DNA of 64,000 nucleotides, from assembly GCF_016028255.1 (NCBI RefSeq), contig NZ_CP065707.1:821001-885000 (forward strand). The letters run 5' to 3'. How positions within the stretch are numbered: the first letter of the stretch is position 1; every line of letters starts with the position of its first letter. The stretch comes from Streptococcus oralis (GTDB lineage: Bacteria > Bacillota > Bacilli > Lactobacillales > Streptococcaceae). Shown here one piece after another: positions 50,732 to 60,742 of this stretch. The position numbers and the translations under genes are program-made. Below the pieces are notes generated by a model. That model saw only the letters and a list, made by a program, of their open reading frames with translations. It had not been told where the DNA came from and ran no database searches.

Positions 50732-50898
50732 GAAATCAAGTAAAGGAAATCTGGCAAATTTTCACGAAAAAATGAAAGAAAATGTAAATAAAAAGCTTTG
50801 AATCCTCTAATATAAAGATATTTTTTTGAGGAAAAAGAGAATATCCCTCAAAAACAAGCAAAAATAATCAGAGAAAAAAGAAAGGAAATAAAAATTTC

Positions 50899-50914
50899 TG
50901 CAAAACGCTTGACA
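50899..50914. promoter_or_regulatory. LacI-type operator site 3 (scrA side)
   Basis: TGCAAAACGCTTGACA, a CG-centred palindrome that includes the scrA -35 hexamer TTGACA, so a bound repressor would cover the promoter. Confidence 0.65.
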
Positions 50915-50936
50915 TATTTTAGAAACATGATAAAAT
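50909..50936 (+). promoter_or_regulatory. scrA promoter
   Basis: TTGACA at 50909-50914 and TAAAAT at 50931-50936, 16-bp spacer, with a TGA extension before the -10. Confidence 0.8.
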
Positions 50937-50953
50937 AATAGTCGTAGGGCGAA

Positions 50954-50967
50954 TAAAATCGCTTTCA
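50954..50967. promoter_or_regulatory. Cre-like or ScrR operator site 4 (scrA leader)
   Basis: TAAAATCGCTTTCA just after the scrA transcription start; the complement TGAAAGCGATTTTA fits 13 of 14 positions of the cre consensus. Likely mediates CcpA or ScrR control. Confidence 0.6.
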
Positions 50968-51003
50968 AACAAGAACAAAATTTTTATAAGGAGATTTTTG
51001 CAA

Positions 51004-52890
51004 ATGAACAATCAGGATATTGCAAAAAAGGTCATCGAAGCCCTTGGCGGACGTGAAAATGTCAACAGTGTTGCCCACTGTGCGACTCGTCTACGTGTCA
51101 TGGTCAAAGATGAAGGGAAAATCAATAAGGAAGTGATTGAGAACTTGGATAAAGTTCAAGGAGCTTTCTTTAACTCAGGTCAATACCAAATTATCTTTGG
51201 TACTGGTACAGTAAACAAGATGTACGACGAAGTCGTTGCGCTTGGTTTGCCAACATCTTCTAAAGAAGACATGAAAGCAGAAGCTGCTAAACAAGGAAAT
51301 TGGTTCCAACGTGCTATCCGTACTTTCGGTGACGTTTTCGTGCCAATCATCCCAGTTATCGTAGCAACTGGTCTCTTCATGGGTGTTCGTGGTCTCTTGA
51401 ATGCTCTTGGAATGACACTTCCAGAAGATGTTACCATTTACAGCCAAATCCTCACAGATACAGCCTTCATCATCTTGCCAGGTTTGGTTGTATGGTCAAC
51501 CTTCCGCGTATTTGGTGGAAATCCAGCCGTTGGTATCGTTCTCGGTATGATGCTGGTTTCTGGTTCACTTCCAAACGCTTGGGCAGTAGCATCAGGTGGT
51601 GAAGTAACAGCTATGAACTTCTTTGGCTTCATTCCTGTTGTTGGTTTGCAAGGTTCTGTTCTTCCAGCCTTTATCATCGGGGTAGTCGGAGCCAAGTTTG
51701 AAAAAGCTCTCCGCAAAGTGGTTCCAGATGTCTTGGATCTCTTGGTGACACCGTTCGTGACACTTCTGGTTATGTCTATTCTTGGACTCTTTGTCATCGG
51801 ACCAGTCTTCCATGTTGTTGAGAACTACATCCTTATCGGTACAAAAGCGATTCTTGGCTTGCCATTTGGTCTTGGTGGTTTCTTGATTGGTGGGGTTCAC
51901 CAATTGATTGTCGTATCAGGTGTACACCACATCTTCAACTTGCTTGAAGTGCAATTGCTTGCTGCCGATCATGCCAACCCATTCAACGCCATTATCACTG
52001 CAGCTATGACAGCTCAAGGGGCTGCAACTGTTGCCGTTGGTGTCAAAACTAAAAATCCTAAACTGAAAACACTTGCTTTCCCAGCTGCTCTTTCTGCCTT
52101 CCTCGGTATTACAGAGCCTGCTATCTTCGGGGTGAACTTGCGTTTCCGTAAACCATTCTTCCTTTCATTGATTGCTGGTGCTATCGGTGGTGGACTGGCT
52201 TCAATCCTTGGTCTTGCTGGTACTGGTAATGGTATCACCATCATCCCTGGTACAATGTTGTACATTGGTAACGGTCAATTATTCCAATACATCCTTATGG
52301 TAGCTGTATCATTCGTTCTTGGTTTTGCACTTACTTACATGTTTGGTTACGAGGACGAAGAAGAAGTTGCTAGCGAAGTAGCGACAGAACGTTTGGTTCA
52401 AGAAGAAACAACTGGTAACATTCCAGTAGCTCCTCAAAATGAAACAATCCAAACTCCAATCGTTGGGGACGTAGTTGCCCTTGAGAATGTTGATGACCCA
52501 GTCTTTTCAAGTGGTGCAATGGGACAAGGGATTGCAGTGAAACCAAGCCAAGGCGTGGTTTACGCACCAGCTGATGCAGAAGTATCAATCGCCTTTGCTA
52601 CAGGACATGCTTACGGTTTGAAGACAGCAAACGGAGCTGAAATCTTGATCCACGTTGGTATCGACACGGTGACTATGAACGGTGAAGGCTTTGAACAAAA
52701 AGTTGCTCAAGGCGACAAGGTCAAAGCTGGTGATGTTCTCGGAACCTTTGACTCAAACAAAATCGCTGCTGCAGGTCTTGACGACACAACAATGGTTATC
52801 GTAACCAACACAGCAGACTACGCTTCTGTAACACCAGTCGCAAGCGGTTCAGTTGTCAAGGGTGACGCTATCATCGAAGTGAAAGCCTAG
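51004..52890 (+). CDS. scrA: Sucrose-specific PTS transporter EIIBCA
   Basis: 628 residues from the ATG at 51004, nine bases after AAGGAG. EIIB domain first (Cys in VAHCATRLR, about residue 25), then about ten membrane helices of EIIC, then a linker and EIIA with its phospho-His in ILIHVGIDTV. It imports and phosphorylates sucrose. The divergent partner is scrB; a terminator follows. Confidence 0.95.
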   Translation: MNNQDIAKKVIEALGGRENVNSVAHCATRLRVMVKDEGKINKEVIENLDKVQGAFFNSGQYQIIFGTGTVNKMYDEVVALGLPTSSKEDMKAEAAKQGNWFQRAIRTFGDVFVPIIPVIVATGLFMGVRGLLNALGMTLPEDVTIYSQILTDTAFIILPGLVVWSTFRVFGGNPAVGIVLGMMLVSGSLPNAWAVASGGEVTAMNFFGFIPVVGLQGSVLPAFIIGVVGAKFEKALRKVVPDVLDLLVTPFVTLLVMSILGLFVIGPVFHVVENYILIGTKAILGLPFGLGGFLIGGVHQLIVVSGVHHIFNLLEVQLLAADHANPFNAIITAAMTAQGAATVAVGVKTKNPKLKTLAFPAALSAFLGITEPAIFGVNLRFRKPFFLSLIAGAIGGGLASILGLAGTGNGITIIPGTMLYIGNGQLFQYILMVAVSFVLGFALTYMFGYEDEEEVASEVATERLVQEETTGNIPVAPQNETIQTPIVGDVVALENVDDPVFSSGAMGQGIAVKPSQGVVYAPADAEVSIAFATGHAYGLKTANGAEILIHVGIDTVTMNGEGFEQKVAQGDKVKAGDVLGTFDSNKIAAAGLDDTTMVIVTNTADYASVTPVASGSVVKGDAIIEVKA

Positions 52891-52917
52891 TCCTCTTCGA
52901 AAATCAGATTTAAAAAT

Positions 52918-52949
52918 AAAACGAACAAATATTATGTTTGTTCGTTTTT
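52918..52949 (+). terminator. Terminator after scrA
   Basis: AAAACGAACAAA pairs with TTTGTTCGTTTT around seven bases, then T residues. Confidence 0.92.
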
Positions 52950-53012
52950 ACTTGGATGGTAAGATTTACAGAGGAAAATCTAAAATATTGAGAAATCTAG
53001 CCCTTTAAAATG

Positions 53013-53021
53013 TGCTATAAT
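53013..53021 (+). promoter_or_regulatory. Extended -10 promoter of scrK
   Basis: TGCTATAAT, 28 bases before the scrK ATG; no good -35. Confidence 0.65.
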
Positions 53022-53048
53022 AGAGAAAACAAAGATAAGAGGTTTATC

Positions 53049-53936
53049 ATGACAAAATTATATGGAAGCTTAGAAGCGGGCGGTACAAAGTTTGTCTGTG
53101 CTGTCGGTGATGAAAACTTTAATGTTGTGGAAAAAACACAATTTCCAACAACAACTCCTATCGAGACTATCGATAAAACCATCGAGTTCTTTTCAAAATT
53201 CGATAATCTTGCTGGTCTTGCTGTCGGTTCATTTGGTCCGATCGATATCGACAAAAACTCAAAAACCTATGGCTTTATCACAACGACTCCAAAACCTCAC
53301 TGGGCAAATGTAGACCTACTTGGGGCTCTCCGTCGTGCCCTCAACGTACCCATGTATTTCACCACAGACGTAAATAGCTCTGCCTATGGTGAAGTAGTTG
53401 CTCGTAACAATGCTGGTGGCCGTATCGAAAACTTGGTTTACTACACGATCGGTACAGGGATCGGTGCAGGTGTTATCCAACGTGGTGAGTTTATCGGTGG
53501 TGTCGGTCACCCTGAGATGGGTCACTACTATGTGGCTAAACACCCAATGGATGTAGAAAAAGAATTTAACGGCGTCTGTCCTTTCCATAAGGGTTGTTTG
53601 GAAGGCTTTGCGGCTGGACCAAGTCTAGAAGCTCGTACAGGTGTTCGTGGCGAAAACATCGAACTCAACAGCTCTGTCTGGGATGTTCAAGCCTACTATA
53701 TCGCTCAGGCTGCGGTCAATGCTACTGTGACTTTCCGTCCAGATGTGATCGTCTTTGGTGGTGGCGTTATGGCCCAACAACACATGCTGGACCGTGTGCG
53801 TGAGAAATTCACAGCTCTTCTCAATGGCTACCTACCAGTACCAGATGTGCGTGACTACATCGTGACTCCAGCAGTCGCAGGCAATGGTTCTGCCACACTT
53901 GGGAACTTTGTCCTTGCTAAAAGTGTCGCAAAATAA
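53049..53936 (+). CDS. scrK: Fructokinase (ROK family)
   Basis: 295 residues from MTKLYGSLEAGGTK at 53049; the frame is open 13 codons upstream, but that start lies in the promoter. ATP-binding EAGGTKFVCAVG, catalytic-region GTGIGAGVI, and the ROK zinc site with HPEMGH and CPFHKGCLEG. It phosphorylates the fructose released by ScrB. It has its own promoter, separated from scrA by a terminator. Confidence 0.94.
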   Translation: MTKLYGSLEAGGTKFVCAVGDENFNVVEKTQFPTTTPIETIDKTIEFFSKFDNLAGLAVGSFGPIDIDKNSKTYGFITTTPKPHWANVDLLGALRRALNVPMYFTTDVNSSAYGEVVARNNAGGRIENLVYYTIGTGIGAGVIQRGEFIGGVGHPEMGHYYVAKHPMDVEKEFNGVCPFHKGCLEGFAAGPSLEARTGVRGENIELNSSVWDVQAYYIAQAAVNATVTFRPDVIVFGGGVMAQQHMLDRVREKFTALLNGYLPVPDVRDYIVTPAVAGNGSATLGNFVLAKSVAK

Positions 53937-53940
53937 AACA

Positions 53941-53982
53941 AACAAAACATCCGTTTGGTTGCCCAAGCGGATGTTTTGTTTG
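53941..53982 (+). terminator. Terminator after scrK (twin of the one at 54223)
   Basis: AACAAAACATCCG pairs with CGGATGTTTTGTT, with an inner TTGG/CCAA. In the transcript its core is nearly the same as the terminator of the convergent TVP38 gene. Confidence 0.85.
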
Positions 53983-53989
53983 AAGACAA

Positions 53990-54150
53990 TGTTTTTTGAG
54001 CCTTCCCTTAAGTGATTACGGACGGTAGCGACTTTCCTCGAAATTCCATACCTAAACTTTGAGCCTAATGTCTCAAAGTTTTCCAACACCTGAAATCATT
54101 AGATTTCAGTCCTTTCTATCACGGTGGAAAGGCTAGGTAAGTCCTCGCTT
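53990..54150 (-). other. Structured intergenic element B (minus orientation; related to element A)
   Basis: On the minus strand the order is CCACCGTGAT, hairpin CTGAAATC/GATTTCAG, hairpin AACTTTGAG/CTCAAAGTT, TTAGGTATGGAA, GAGGAAAGTC, CTACCGTCC. Element A has the corresponding CCGTGGTGTGAT, CCAATC/GATTGG, ACTTGAG/CTCAAGT, GAGGTTAGGAAA and CCGACCGTCC in the same order. No coding frame. Candidate dispersed repeat or RNA. Confidence 0.5.
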
Positions 54151-54222
54151 CGCTATCGAAAAATAGGCATGATTTCCATACCAAAGTATATTTAGTATCA
54201 AGCTATAGTCTATCTATGCTCT

Positions 54223-54254
54223 AAAAATCCGCTTGGGACACCAAACGGATTTTT
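54223..54254 (-). terminator. Terminator after the TVP38 gene
   Basis: On the minus strand AATCCGTTTGG and CCAAGCGGATT pair around TGTC, followed by TTTTTA. The core differs from the scrK terminator core at two positions. Confidence 0.85.
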
Positions 54255-54260
54255 CTATTC

Positions 54261-54878
54261 TCAAAACATCTGCCAGAAGAAATCAATAATATAGGTCAAA
54301 CCATAAGTATAAACCACTAGGGTAAAGGGCTTGGTCAACACGATGATAATCATATAGCGTTTGAAGGTCATCTTGGTAAGGGCAGCCAGCATGCAGAGAA
54401 AGTCAGCTGGGCTAACTGGCCAGATCATCATAAAGATAAAGAACCGCTCGAAACGATTGCCCTTATCTAACCAACCGATGTACTTGTCATAGGTGCGCTT
54501 GCTGACGACCGACTGGACAAAAGCAGCCCCATAGAGACGGACGAGGTAAAAGATAATGGCACAGCCAATCACGATGCCGATATAGTTATAGATAGTTCCG
54601 ATGATGTGGCCGTAAATAAAGACCCCAGCCACTGAGGTCAAAGCTCCCGGAATGATCGGAACAACGGTTTGTAGGATCTGTAAAAAGATAAAGAGTGGTG
54701 GTCCCCAAATCCCAGCTTGCTGGATAAAGGCCGATAGGGTTTCCTTGGACTGTAACACTCCTGCCTGATAGGCCCAAATGCAGAAAATCAAGGTGCCGAC
54801 TCCCCCGACGATAGACGAAATATTGATGACTTGCTGCAGAAGGGGAGAAACAGCTTTCATTTGCTTATCCTGTGACAT
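54261..54878 (-). CDS. TVP38/TMEM64 family membrane protein
   Basis: 205 residues with about five membrane helices and the VTT/SNARE-associated core: QTVVPIIPGALTSVAGVFIYG and a second conserved part, WPVSPADFLCMLAALTKM. Related to DedA-type proteins, some of which move lipids; the function here is unknown. It has an extended -10 promoter and a GGAG site. It is divergent from the helicase gene. Confidence 0.88.
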   Translation of the reverse strand: MSQDKQMKAVSPLLQQVINISSIVGGVGTLIFCIWAYQAGVLQSKETLSAFIQQAGIWGPPLFIFLQILQTVVPIIPGALTSVAGVFIYGHIIGTIYNYIGIVIGCAIIFYLVRLYGAAFVQSVVSKRTYDKYIGWLDKGNRFERFFIFMMIWPVSPADFLCMLAALTKMTFKRYMIIIVLTKPFTLVVYTYGLTYIIDFFWQMF

Positions 54879-54906
54879 AGAAACTCCTTATAGATAGTAT
54901 GATTCT

Positions 54907-54915
54907 ACTATACCA
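54907..54915 (-). promoter_or_regulatory. Extended -10 promoter of the TVP38 gene
   Basis: Minus-strand TGGTATAGT, about 30 bases before the ATG. Confidence 0.55.
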
Positions 54916-54950
54916 TATTTTTCTTATAAAGACTAATTTGATTCCTTATC

Positions 54951-54977
54951 TTGCTTTTTATATAAGTGTGGTACAAT
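54951..54977 (+). promoter_or_regulatory. Promoter of the helicase gene
   Basis: TTGCTT at 54951-54956 and TGG-extended TACAAT at 54972-54977, with 15 bp between the hexamers. Confidence 0.55.
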
Positions 54978-55004
54978 TAAAGAAGTAAGTCAAGAGATAT
55001 AACG

Positions 55005-57647
55005 GTGAAAGAAATGTTAGATTTAAATTTTAAAGGAAGATGGAGAAAGTACCAAAAGGAAGTCTTAGATCGTTTTCAGAGCTATCAAACAGATGGCCAT
55101 GTTCACCTAGTGGCAGCACCAGGGTCTGGAAAGACCACCATTGGTATCGAGCTGATCGCTCGTTTTGGCAACCCAGCCCTTGTCTTGGTTCCAACTGTCA
55201 CCATTCGTGAACAATGGGTAGATAGGATCCAAACAGCCTTTTTAGAGAACGAACAGAAGATTTCAGATCTCGTTTCCCAAAACTTAAAGGAGATGAAGGC
55301 ACTAACGATTGTGACCTATCAAGCCTTTCATAGTGCTATGAATCAGATTAACTCCAAGGAAGAAGGAGAGATAGAAGATTTTACAGGATTTAACCTACTT
55401 GCTAGTCTAAAAGAGCAGGGAGTAGGGACTTTCTGCCTAGACGAATGCCACCATCTACGCAATGAATGGTGGCGAAGTCTAGAAGATTTTCGTAAGCAGT
55501 ATGGACAGCTGCAAGTCATCTCCCTGACAGCGACACCACCTTATGACAGCGAGCCTGAACTCTGGGAACGCTATATCAAAATGTGCGGAGAGATTGACCA
55601 AGAGATCACCGTTCCAGAGCTAGTAAAAGAAAACACCCTCTGTCCTCATCAGGATTTTGTTTATATCTGTTCACCAACAGCTGAAGAGTCGGAACACCTC
55701 AGGCAGTTTGAAGATAGAAAGTGGGAGTATATCCATCAGCTTTTGGTCAATCCTGACTTTCAAGCTCTAGTGTCAGGTTCAAAGGTACTCAAAGGAGACA
55801 TTTCATCTGATGTTCTACTAGAAGACCCTAAGTACTTGTCGGCTATTTTAATCTTTATGCATTCTCAGGGCTTGACCATTCCTGACTCTTTAGAGAATCT
55901 TTTGGGGGCGAAACGTCTGCCTCAGGTGAATTCCTACTGGCTCGAGCTGTTGTTGCAGAGCGTTCTCTATCAAACTCCAGATTGGTATGAGGATCCAAAT
56001 GGATTTAGGGAAAAGTTAGAATCCGATTTGAAAGCACGGGGGTTGATCGAACAGCGACAGGTTTTTCTAGTCAAGTCCAAGTCTAGGGACAAGATTTTAA
56101 ATCAGTCTTTGGGGAAATTGTCTGGTATTGCAGATATTTTTCTGACTGAGTATAAAAGTATGGGACAAGATTTGCGACAACTCGTCTTAGCTGACTATAT
56201 TCGCAAGGATTTTGCCACCTATCTGGGAGATAATCAGGCAACAATTTCTCAGTTGGGAGTTCTCCCCTATTTTGAAAGCATTCGTCGGAAAGCTCAGGAG
56301 CATGAGATATCTGTATCTTTGGCTGTCTTGTCAGGGAGTGTCGTTATTCTTCCCATCAATGTGGCAGCAGAGTTGAAGGAACTCTTGCCTCAGGTTCATC
56401 TTAGTTTTTCGTCTATTGGTCAGTTAGACCAAGAGGATTATGTGCTGGTGGGATTCCCTAGTACGGCTAAGGGTATTGTAGCGGCGGTGACGGAACTTTT
56501 CCAACGCGGTCGGATCCAAGTCCTAGTTGGAACCAAATCTCTCCTCGGAGAGGGTTGGGATGCCCCTTGTGTCAATTCTTTAATCCTTGGAAGTTTTGTG
56601 GGGAGCTTTATGCTGAGTAATCAGATGCGTGGACGTGCCATTCGTACCTGGCAAGGACATCCAGAAAAGACTAGCAATATCTGGCATTTGGTAGCCGTTC
56701 AATCGGAGCCGCTCATCACACTCTCCGGAGAAGAGCCGACGCTAGATAGCAATCAGGATCTGCAAACCCTGTCGCGACGGATGGAACATTTTCTTGGACT
56801 GGCCTATAATCAGGAGAGTATTGAGACTGGTTTGGATCGTTTGGATTTTCCAAAGCCCCCTTTTAAGAAAAAGCAAATCAGAGAGTATAACGAACGGATT
56901 AAGATGTTATCCAAGGATCGAGCAGGTTTGCGCAAAAAATGGTACGATTCTCTCGTAATGGCAGATCGATTTGAGATTGTCACTGAAGTTGCGACTCAAA
57001 AACAGAAAATTCCAATCATGCTCCAGTTTGATGCATTAAAATGGGTTCGCATGTCATTGTTGCTGTTAGCAGTGGATTTGTTGGTCTTGTTGTTTAGAAT
57101 GAGACTGACTGGAGTTTGGTGGCTTACAGCAGCCTGTCTCCTCTTTTTGTCCTTTGCATCTTGGCGCTACCTCTCCTATAAGAGTCCCTATAAACGCTTG
57201 CAATCTCTGTGTGAGCAGATCCGAAAGGTTCTGCTAGATTCGGGGCATCTAACGGACGATCAATCCCGTGTTCAGGTAGAGGAGGACAAGGAAAATTATA
57301 TGGTTTTCGCCTATCTCAAGGGAGGAAGCATGAGGGACAAGGAGCTGTTTGTGCAGACTGTGGGAGAGTTCTTTGCTCCAGTGGACAATCAGCGCTATCT
57401 CTTGAAGGCAGAGAAAGTCCGACAAGGTCAGTCACCTTACTATGTCGTGCCTAGTCTTTTTGACAAGCGCAAGGAAGAAGCGCAGAAATTCCTTGACTTT
57501 CTGACGCCAACTATCGGACGCTATCACCTCGTCTACACACGAACAGAGGCCGGACGGAAAATCCTTCTCGAAGCTCGTATCAAAGCTCTCTCTAACAAAA
57601 ACGACCGTATCTTGACTAAGAAGAAGGTTAAAAGCCAGTTGGAGTAG
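55005..57647 (+). CDS. DEAD/DEAH-box (SF2) helicase with two membrane helices
   Basis: 880 residues from GTG at 55005, or 877 from ATG at 55014. Helicase lobe 1 has Walker A AAPGSGKTT, an EQW motif and the box LDECHH. Lobe 2 contains SLLGEGWDAPCVNSL and the arginine motif QMRGRAIRTW, similar to restriction-type helicases. Near residues 683-730 two hydrophobic helices (starting MSLLLLAVDLLVLLF) are predicted, unusual for this class, followed by a charged C-terminal domain. It lies 70 bases before hsdR, which has its own promoter. A role in DNA defence or repair is inferred from its neighbours only. Confidence 0.8.
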   Translation: MKEMLDLNFKGRWRKYQKEVLDRFQSYQTDGHVHLVAAPGSGKTTIGIELIARFGNPALVLVPTVTIREQWVDRIQTAFLENEQKISDLVSQNLKEMKALTIVTYQAFHSAMNQINSKEEGEIEDFTGFNLLASLKEQGVGTFCLDECHHLRNEWWRSLEDFRKQYGQLQVISLTATPPYDSEPELWERYIKMCGEIDQEITVPELVKENTLCPHQDFVYICSPTAEESEHLRQFEDRKWEYIHQLLVNPDFQALVSGSKVLKGDISSDVLLEDPKYLSAILIFMHSQGLTIPDSLENLLGAKRLPQVNSYWLELLLQSVLYQTPDWYEDPNGFREKLESDLKARGLIEQRQVFLVKSKSRDKILNQSLGKLSGIADIFLTEYKSMGQDLRQLVLADYIRKDFATYLGDNQATISQLGVLPYFESIRRKAQEHEISVSLAVLSGSVVILPINVAAELKELLPQVHLSFSSIGQLDQEDYVLVGFPSTAKGIVAAVTELFQRGRIQVLVGTKSLLGEGWDAPCVNSLILGSFVGSFMLSNQMRGRAIRTWQGHPEKTSNIWHLVAVQSEPLITLSGEEPTLDSNQDLQTLSRRMEHFLGLAYNQESIETGLDRLDFPKPPFKKKQIREYNERIKMLSKDRAGLRKKWYDSLVMADRFEIVTEVATQKQKIPIMLQFDALKWVRMSLLLLAVDLLVLLFRMRLTGVWWLTAACLLFLSFASWRYLSYKSPYKRLQSLCEQIRKVLLDSGHLTDDQSRVQVEEDKENYMVFAYLKGGSMRDKELFVQTVGEFFAPVDNQRYLLKAEKVRQGQSPYYVVPSLFDKRKEEAQKFLDFLTPTIGRYHLVYTRTEAGRKILLEARIKALSNKNDRILTKKKVKSQLE

Positions 57648-57675
57648 GGGCGTATGGGAAAATCCATCTGAAACA

Positions 57676-57684
57676 TGATATAAT
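57676..57684 (+). promoter_or_regulatory. Extended -10 promoter of hsdR
   Basis: TGATATAAT, 34 bases before the ATG at 57718, just after the helicase stop. Confidence 0.65.
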
Positions 57685-57717
57685 ATAGTAAAATTGTGCA
57701 TTATAAAGGAGAGAATG

Positions 57718-60708
57718 ATGCAAGTAAAACCAGAACTGGAGATAGAAAAACAACTGATCAACCAACTGGTAACTGGGGAAAGCCAATGGACTTATAGAGA
57801 AGACCTCAAAACAGAAGAACAACTATGGGACAATTTCTTTGAGAAACTGGCTCAAAACAATGTTGCTCTACTAGCAGACCATCCATTGACAGAGCAGGAA
57901 AAACGTCAGATTCAGAACCAACTGAACTTTGTCAGCTACTATGATGCTGCTAAGTGGTTGGTAGGTGAAAATGGCATTGCTAAAGTCGAAGTTCAAAGAG
58001 AAGATGCTAGCTTAGGCACCATCCGTTTGTCAGTCATCTGGAGAGACAATATCGCAGCTGGTAAGTCTAGCTATGAAGTTGTTAACCAAGTTGAGAGAGA
58101 CAAGGCGAATCCTCTGGACCAAGACCGTAGACTGGATGTTACTCTTCTCATCAATGGCTTGCCCATGATTCAAATCGAGCTCAAGAGTTCCCAAGCTGCG
58201 TTTATCGATGCCTTTCACCAGATAAAAAAATATGATCGTGAAGGTAAATTCCGTGGCATCTACTCTAGCTTGCAGATGTTTGTTGTGACCAACAAGGTAG
58301 ATACTCGCTATATCGCTGCAGCTCGTGAAAATAAACTCAACAAACAATTTCTAACCAAGTGGGTGGATAAGGACAATCATCCTGTGACAAACTTGACCAG
58401 TTTTGCCCATGAAGTCCTTTCTATCCCTCGTGCTCACCAGATGGTCATGCAGTATTCTGTCCTTGATGATAGCAAGAAATCTCTTATCCTCTTGCGTCCC
58501 TACCAGATCCATGCTATCGAAGCGGTGCAGGAAGCTTCGCGCCGTCAGGATTCTGGCTACGTTTGGCATACAACTGGTTCAGGAAAGACCCTGACTTCCT
58601 ATAAGGTGGCGAGGAATCTCCTTCAAATTCCATCAATCCAAAAGACGATTTTTGTCGTTGACCGCAGGGACTTGGACCAACAAACCACTTCATCTTTCCT
58701 CTCCTATGCGACCAATGATGTCATTGATATTGACGAGACGGACAATACCCATGATTTGGTCAAGCGATTAGGAAGTAATGATAAGCGTGTCGTAGTGACC
58801 ACCATCCAGAAAATCACTACTATGATGCGCAAGTTTGACCAAGGTCTTTACCAAAAAGATGCGGATAAAATCAAAGGACTCCGAGTGGCCTTTGTCGTGG
58901 ATGAATGCCACCGTGCTGTTACGCCACAAACACAAAAGGACATTAAGACTTTTTTCCAACAGTCGCTCTGGTATGGATTTACAGGAACGCCTATCTTTAA
59001 GGAAAATAAACGCCAGCAGGTCGGTGACCTTGCCCAAATCACCCAGCAACAGTATGGAGATCGTCTCCATGAATATACGGTCAAGGAAGCCATCCATGAC
59101 GGAGCTGTCCTAGGCTTTAAGGTAGACTATCGCAATACCCTCATCACGGATAAATCTGAAAATGACGTACCAGATACTGTCTACGAGGATGAGGAGCACA
59201 TGCTAGAAGTCTTGGATGCCATTATCAATAAATCGCGCCAACAGCTAGGCTTCCAAAAGGGAGTGGGCAATACCTACAATGCCATCCTGACGGTCAAGTC
59301 CATCCCTCAAGCCCAAGCCTACTATGACCTTCTCAAAAGAGTCAAGGCTGGTCAGACACGAGTCAAGGTATCTGAGAGAGTCAAGATGGTCCTTCCGGAT
59401 TTTCCAAAGGCGACCATCACTTACTCTGTCACTGAAAATGAAGAAGAGTCAAGAGCCAACCAAGACCACATGAAGCAGGTCCTAGAGGACTATAACCAAG
59501 AGTTTGATACCCACTTTACCATGGCGGATCTTCGTGGTTTTAATACAGATGTCAATAACCGTCTAGCTAGGAAACAGGATAAGTATCTCTATCGCAATGA
59601 ACAGTTGGACTTGGTTATCGTGGTCAATCGTCTCCTAACTGGATTTGATGCTCCTTGTCTATCGACTCTCTTTATCGATCGTAAACCAATGCAACCGCAG
59701 GATTTAATTCAGGCCTTTAGTCGTACCAACCGTATCTTTGACTCCAGTAAGACCTATGGTCATATCATCACCTTCCAAAAGCCTTTAGACTTTAAGGAAG
59801 CAGTCGATAATGCCCTTAAACTCTACTCAAATGGTGGAGAAAATGAGGTCCTAGCTCCGAGCTGGGAAGAGGAAAAGAGAAACTTTTTGCGGAGTTGCAG
59901 TGATTTCCAAAATCTCATCACCGATGATCCTGAGGAAGGCCTTCAAATCGAGCAAATCTCTACACCTGAGTTGAGAAAGCTCGCCAAGGCCTATCAAGTC
60001 TTTGATAAATATCTAGCCTCTATCCGAGTGTATAAAGAGTATGATGAGGAAGAAATCTATGCCCAGACAGGACTAAGCGCAGAAGAATTGGAAAACTATC
60101 TAGGCTTTTATCAAAATATCCTTGCAGAATTAAAAAGTCGAAGAGATGATGATGATGAGGATGGGGAACCCCTTGATATTCACTATGAACTAGAGTCTAT
60201 CCAAGTGGATGAGATTAACTACGCCTATATCCTGACCTTGATCCAAAGCCTGATTGAGCAAGAGCAAAGCCAGGAAAAGAGTCTCAGTGCACAGGACAGA
60301 GAAGCAGTGGATACCTATATCCAAAGTCTGGAGAAGACCAATCCAAATCTCGCGCAAATCATCTCAGAGCTTTGGCAAGAAGTACAGGCAAATCCTGAAC
60401 GCTACAGAGGTCAATCTATCGCCAATATTCTTGACCAGATGATTGAAGCAGTCATCCAGCAACATATCCAAGATTTTAGTAAGACTTGGTATGTGGGTGA
60501 AGACGAACTCCGCTACTATGTCAATCACTACCGCAAGGGAGCTAAAAAACAACTAGGAGAAAGTCAACTGACTAAGAGTCAGCGCTACAAGGACTATAAA
60601 GTTGAGGTGACAGATGCCCTCAATCCACTCCTCTATAAAAAACAAATCAAAGAAGCCTATACCCAACTCATCGAAGAAGTGATTGAGCCGTTGAGGGTTG
60701 GGAGATAG
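57718..60708 (+). CDS. hsdR: Type I restriction endonuclease subunit HsdR
   Basis: 996 residues from the ATG at 57718, six bases after AAAGGAG; an ATG one codon earlier is also possible. The nuclease motif is D140, E154 and K156 (LDVTLL ... IELK). The helicase/translocase part has Walker A TGSGKT (K290) and the box DECH (395-398), then TGTPIF and an arginine motif around [10 protein letters not shown]. The C-terminal helical domain would dock on the methylase. HsdR cuts only in complex with HsdM2-HsdS. Neither gene is present between 54261 and 63655, so they are missing, downstream of the window, or elsewhere. Confidence 0.93.
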   Translation: MQVKPELEIEKQLINQLVTGESQWTYREDLKTEEQLWDNFFEKLAQNNVALLADHPLTEQEKRQIQNQLNFVSYYDAAKWLVGENGIAKVEVQREDASLGTIRLSVIWRDNIAAGKSSYEVVNQVERDKANPLDQDRRLDVTLLINGLPMIQIELKSSQAAFIDAFHQIKKYDREGKFRGIYSSLQMFVVTNKVDTRYIAAARENKLNKQFLTKWVDKDNHPVTNLTSFAHEVLSIPRAHQMVMQYSVLDDSKKSLILLRPYQIHAIEAVQEASRRQDSGYVWHTTGSGKTLTSYKVARNLLQIPSIQKTIFVVDRRDLDQQTTSSFLSYATNDVIDIDETDNTHDLVKRLGSNDKRVVVTTIQKITTMMRKFDQGLYQKDADKIKGLRVAFVVDECHRAVTPQTQKDIKTFFQQSLWYGFTGTPIFKENKRQQVGDLAQITQQQYGDRLHEYTVKEAIHDGAVLGFKVDYRNTLITDKSENDVPDTVYEDEEHMLEVLDAIINKSRQQLGFQKGVGNTYNAILTVKSIPQAQAYYDLLKRVKAGQTRVKVSERVKMVLPDFPKATITYSVTENEEESRANQDHMKQVLEDYNQEFDTHFTMADLRGFNTDVNNRLARKQDKYLYRNEQLDLVIVVNRLLTGFDAPCLSTLFIDRKPMQPQDLIQAFSRTNRIFDSSKTYGHIITFQKPLDFKEAVDNALKLYSNGGENEVLAPSWEEEKRNFLRSCSDFQNLITDDPEEGLQIEQISTPELRKLAKAYQVFDKYLASIRVYKEYDEEEIYAQTGLSAEELENYLGFYQNILAELKSRRDDDDEDGEPLDIHYELESIQVDEINYAYILTLIQSLIEQEQSQEKSLSAQDREAVDTYIQSLEKTNPNLAQIISELWQEVQANPERYRGQSIANILDQMIEAVIQQHIQDFSKTWYVGEDELRYYVNHYRKGAKKQLGESQLTKSQRYKDYKVEVTDALNPLLYKKQIKEAYTQLIEEVIEPLRVGR

Positions 60709-60742
60709 AGGAAAGTATTTTATTCTTATTCGAGGAACAAAT

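Noticed and set aside
52891..52915. CCTCTTCGAAAATCAGAT after scrA as a RUP/BOX end fragment
   Set aside because: Too short to assign; only the common CTCTTCGAAAATC string is present.
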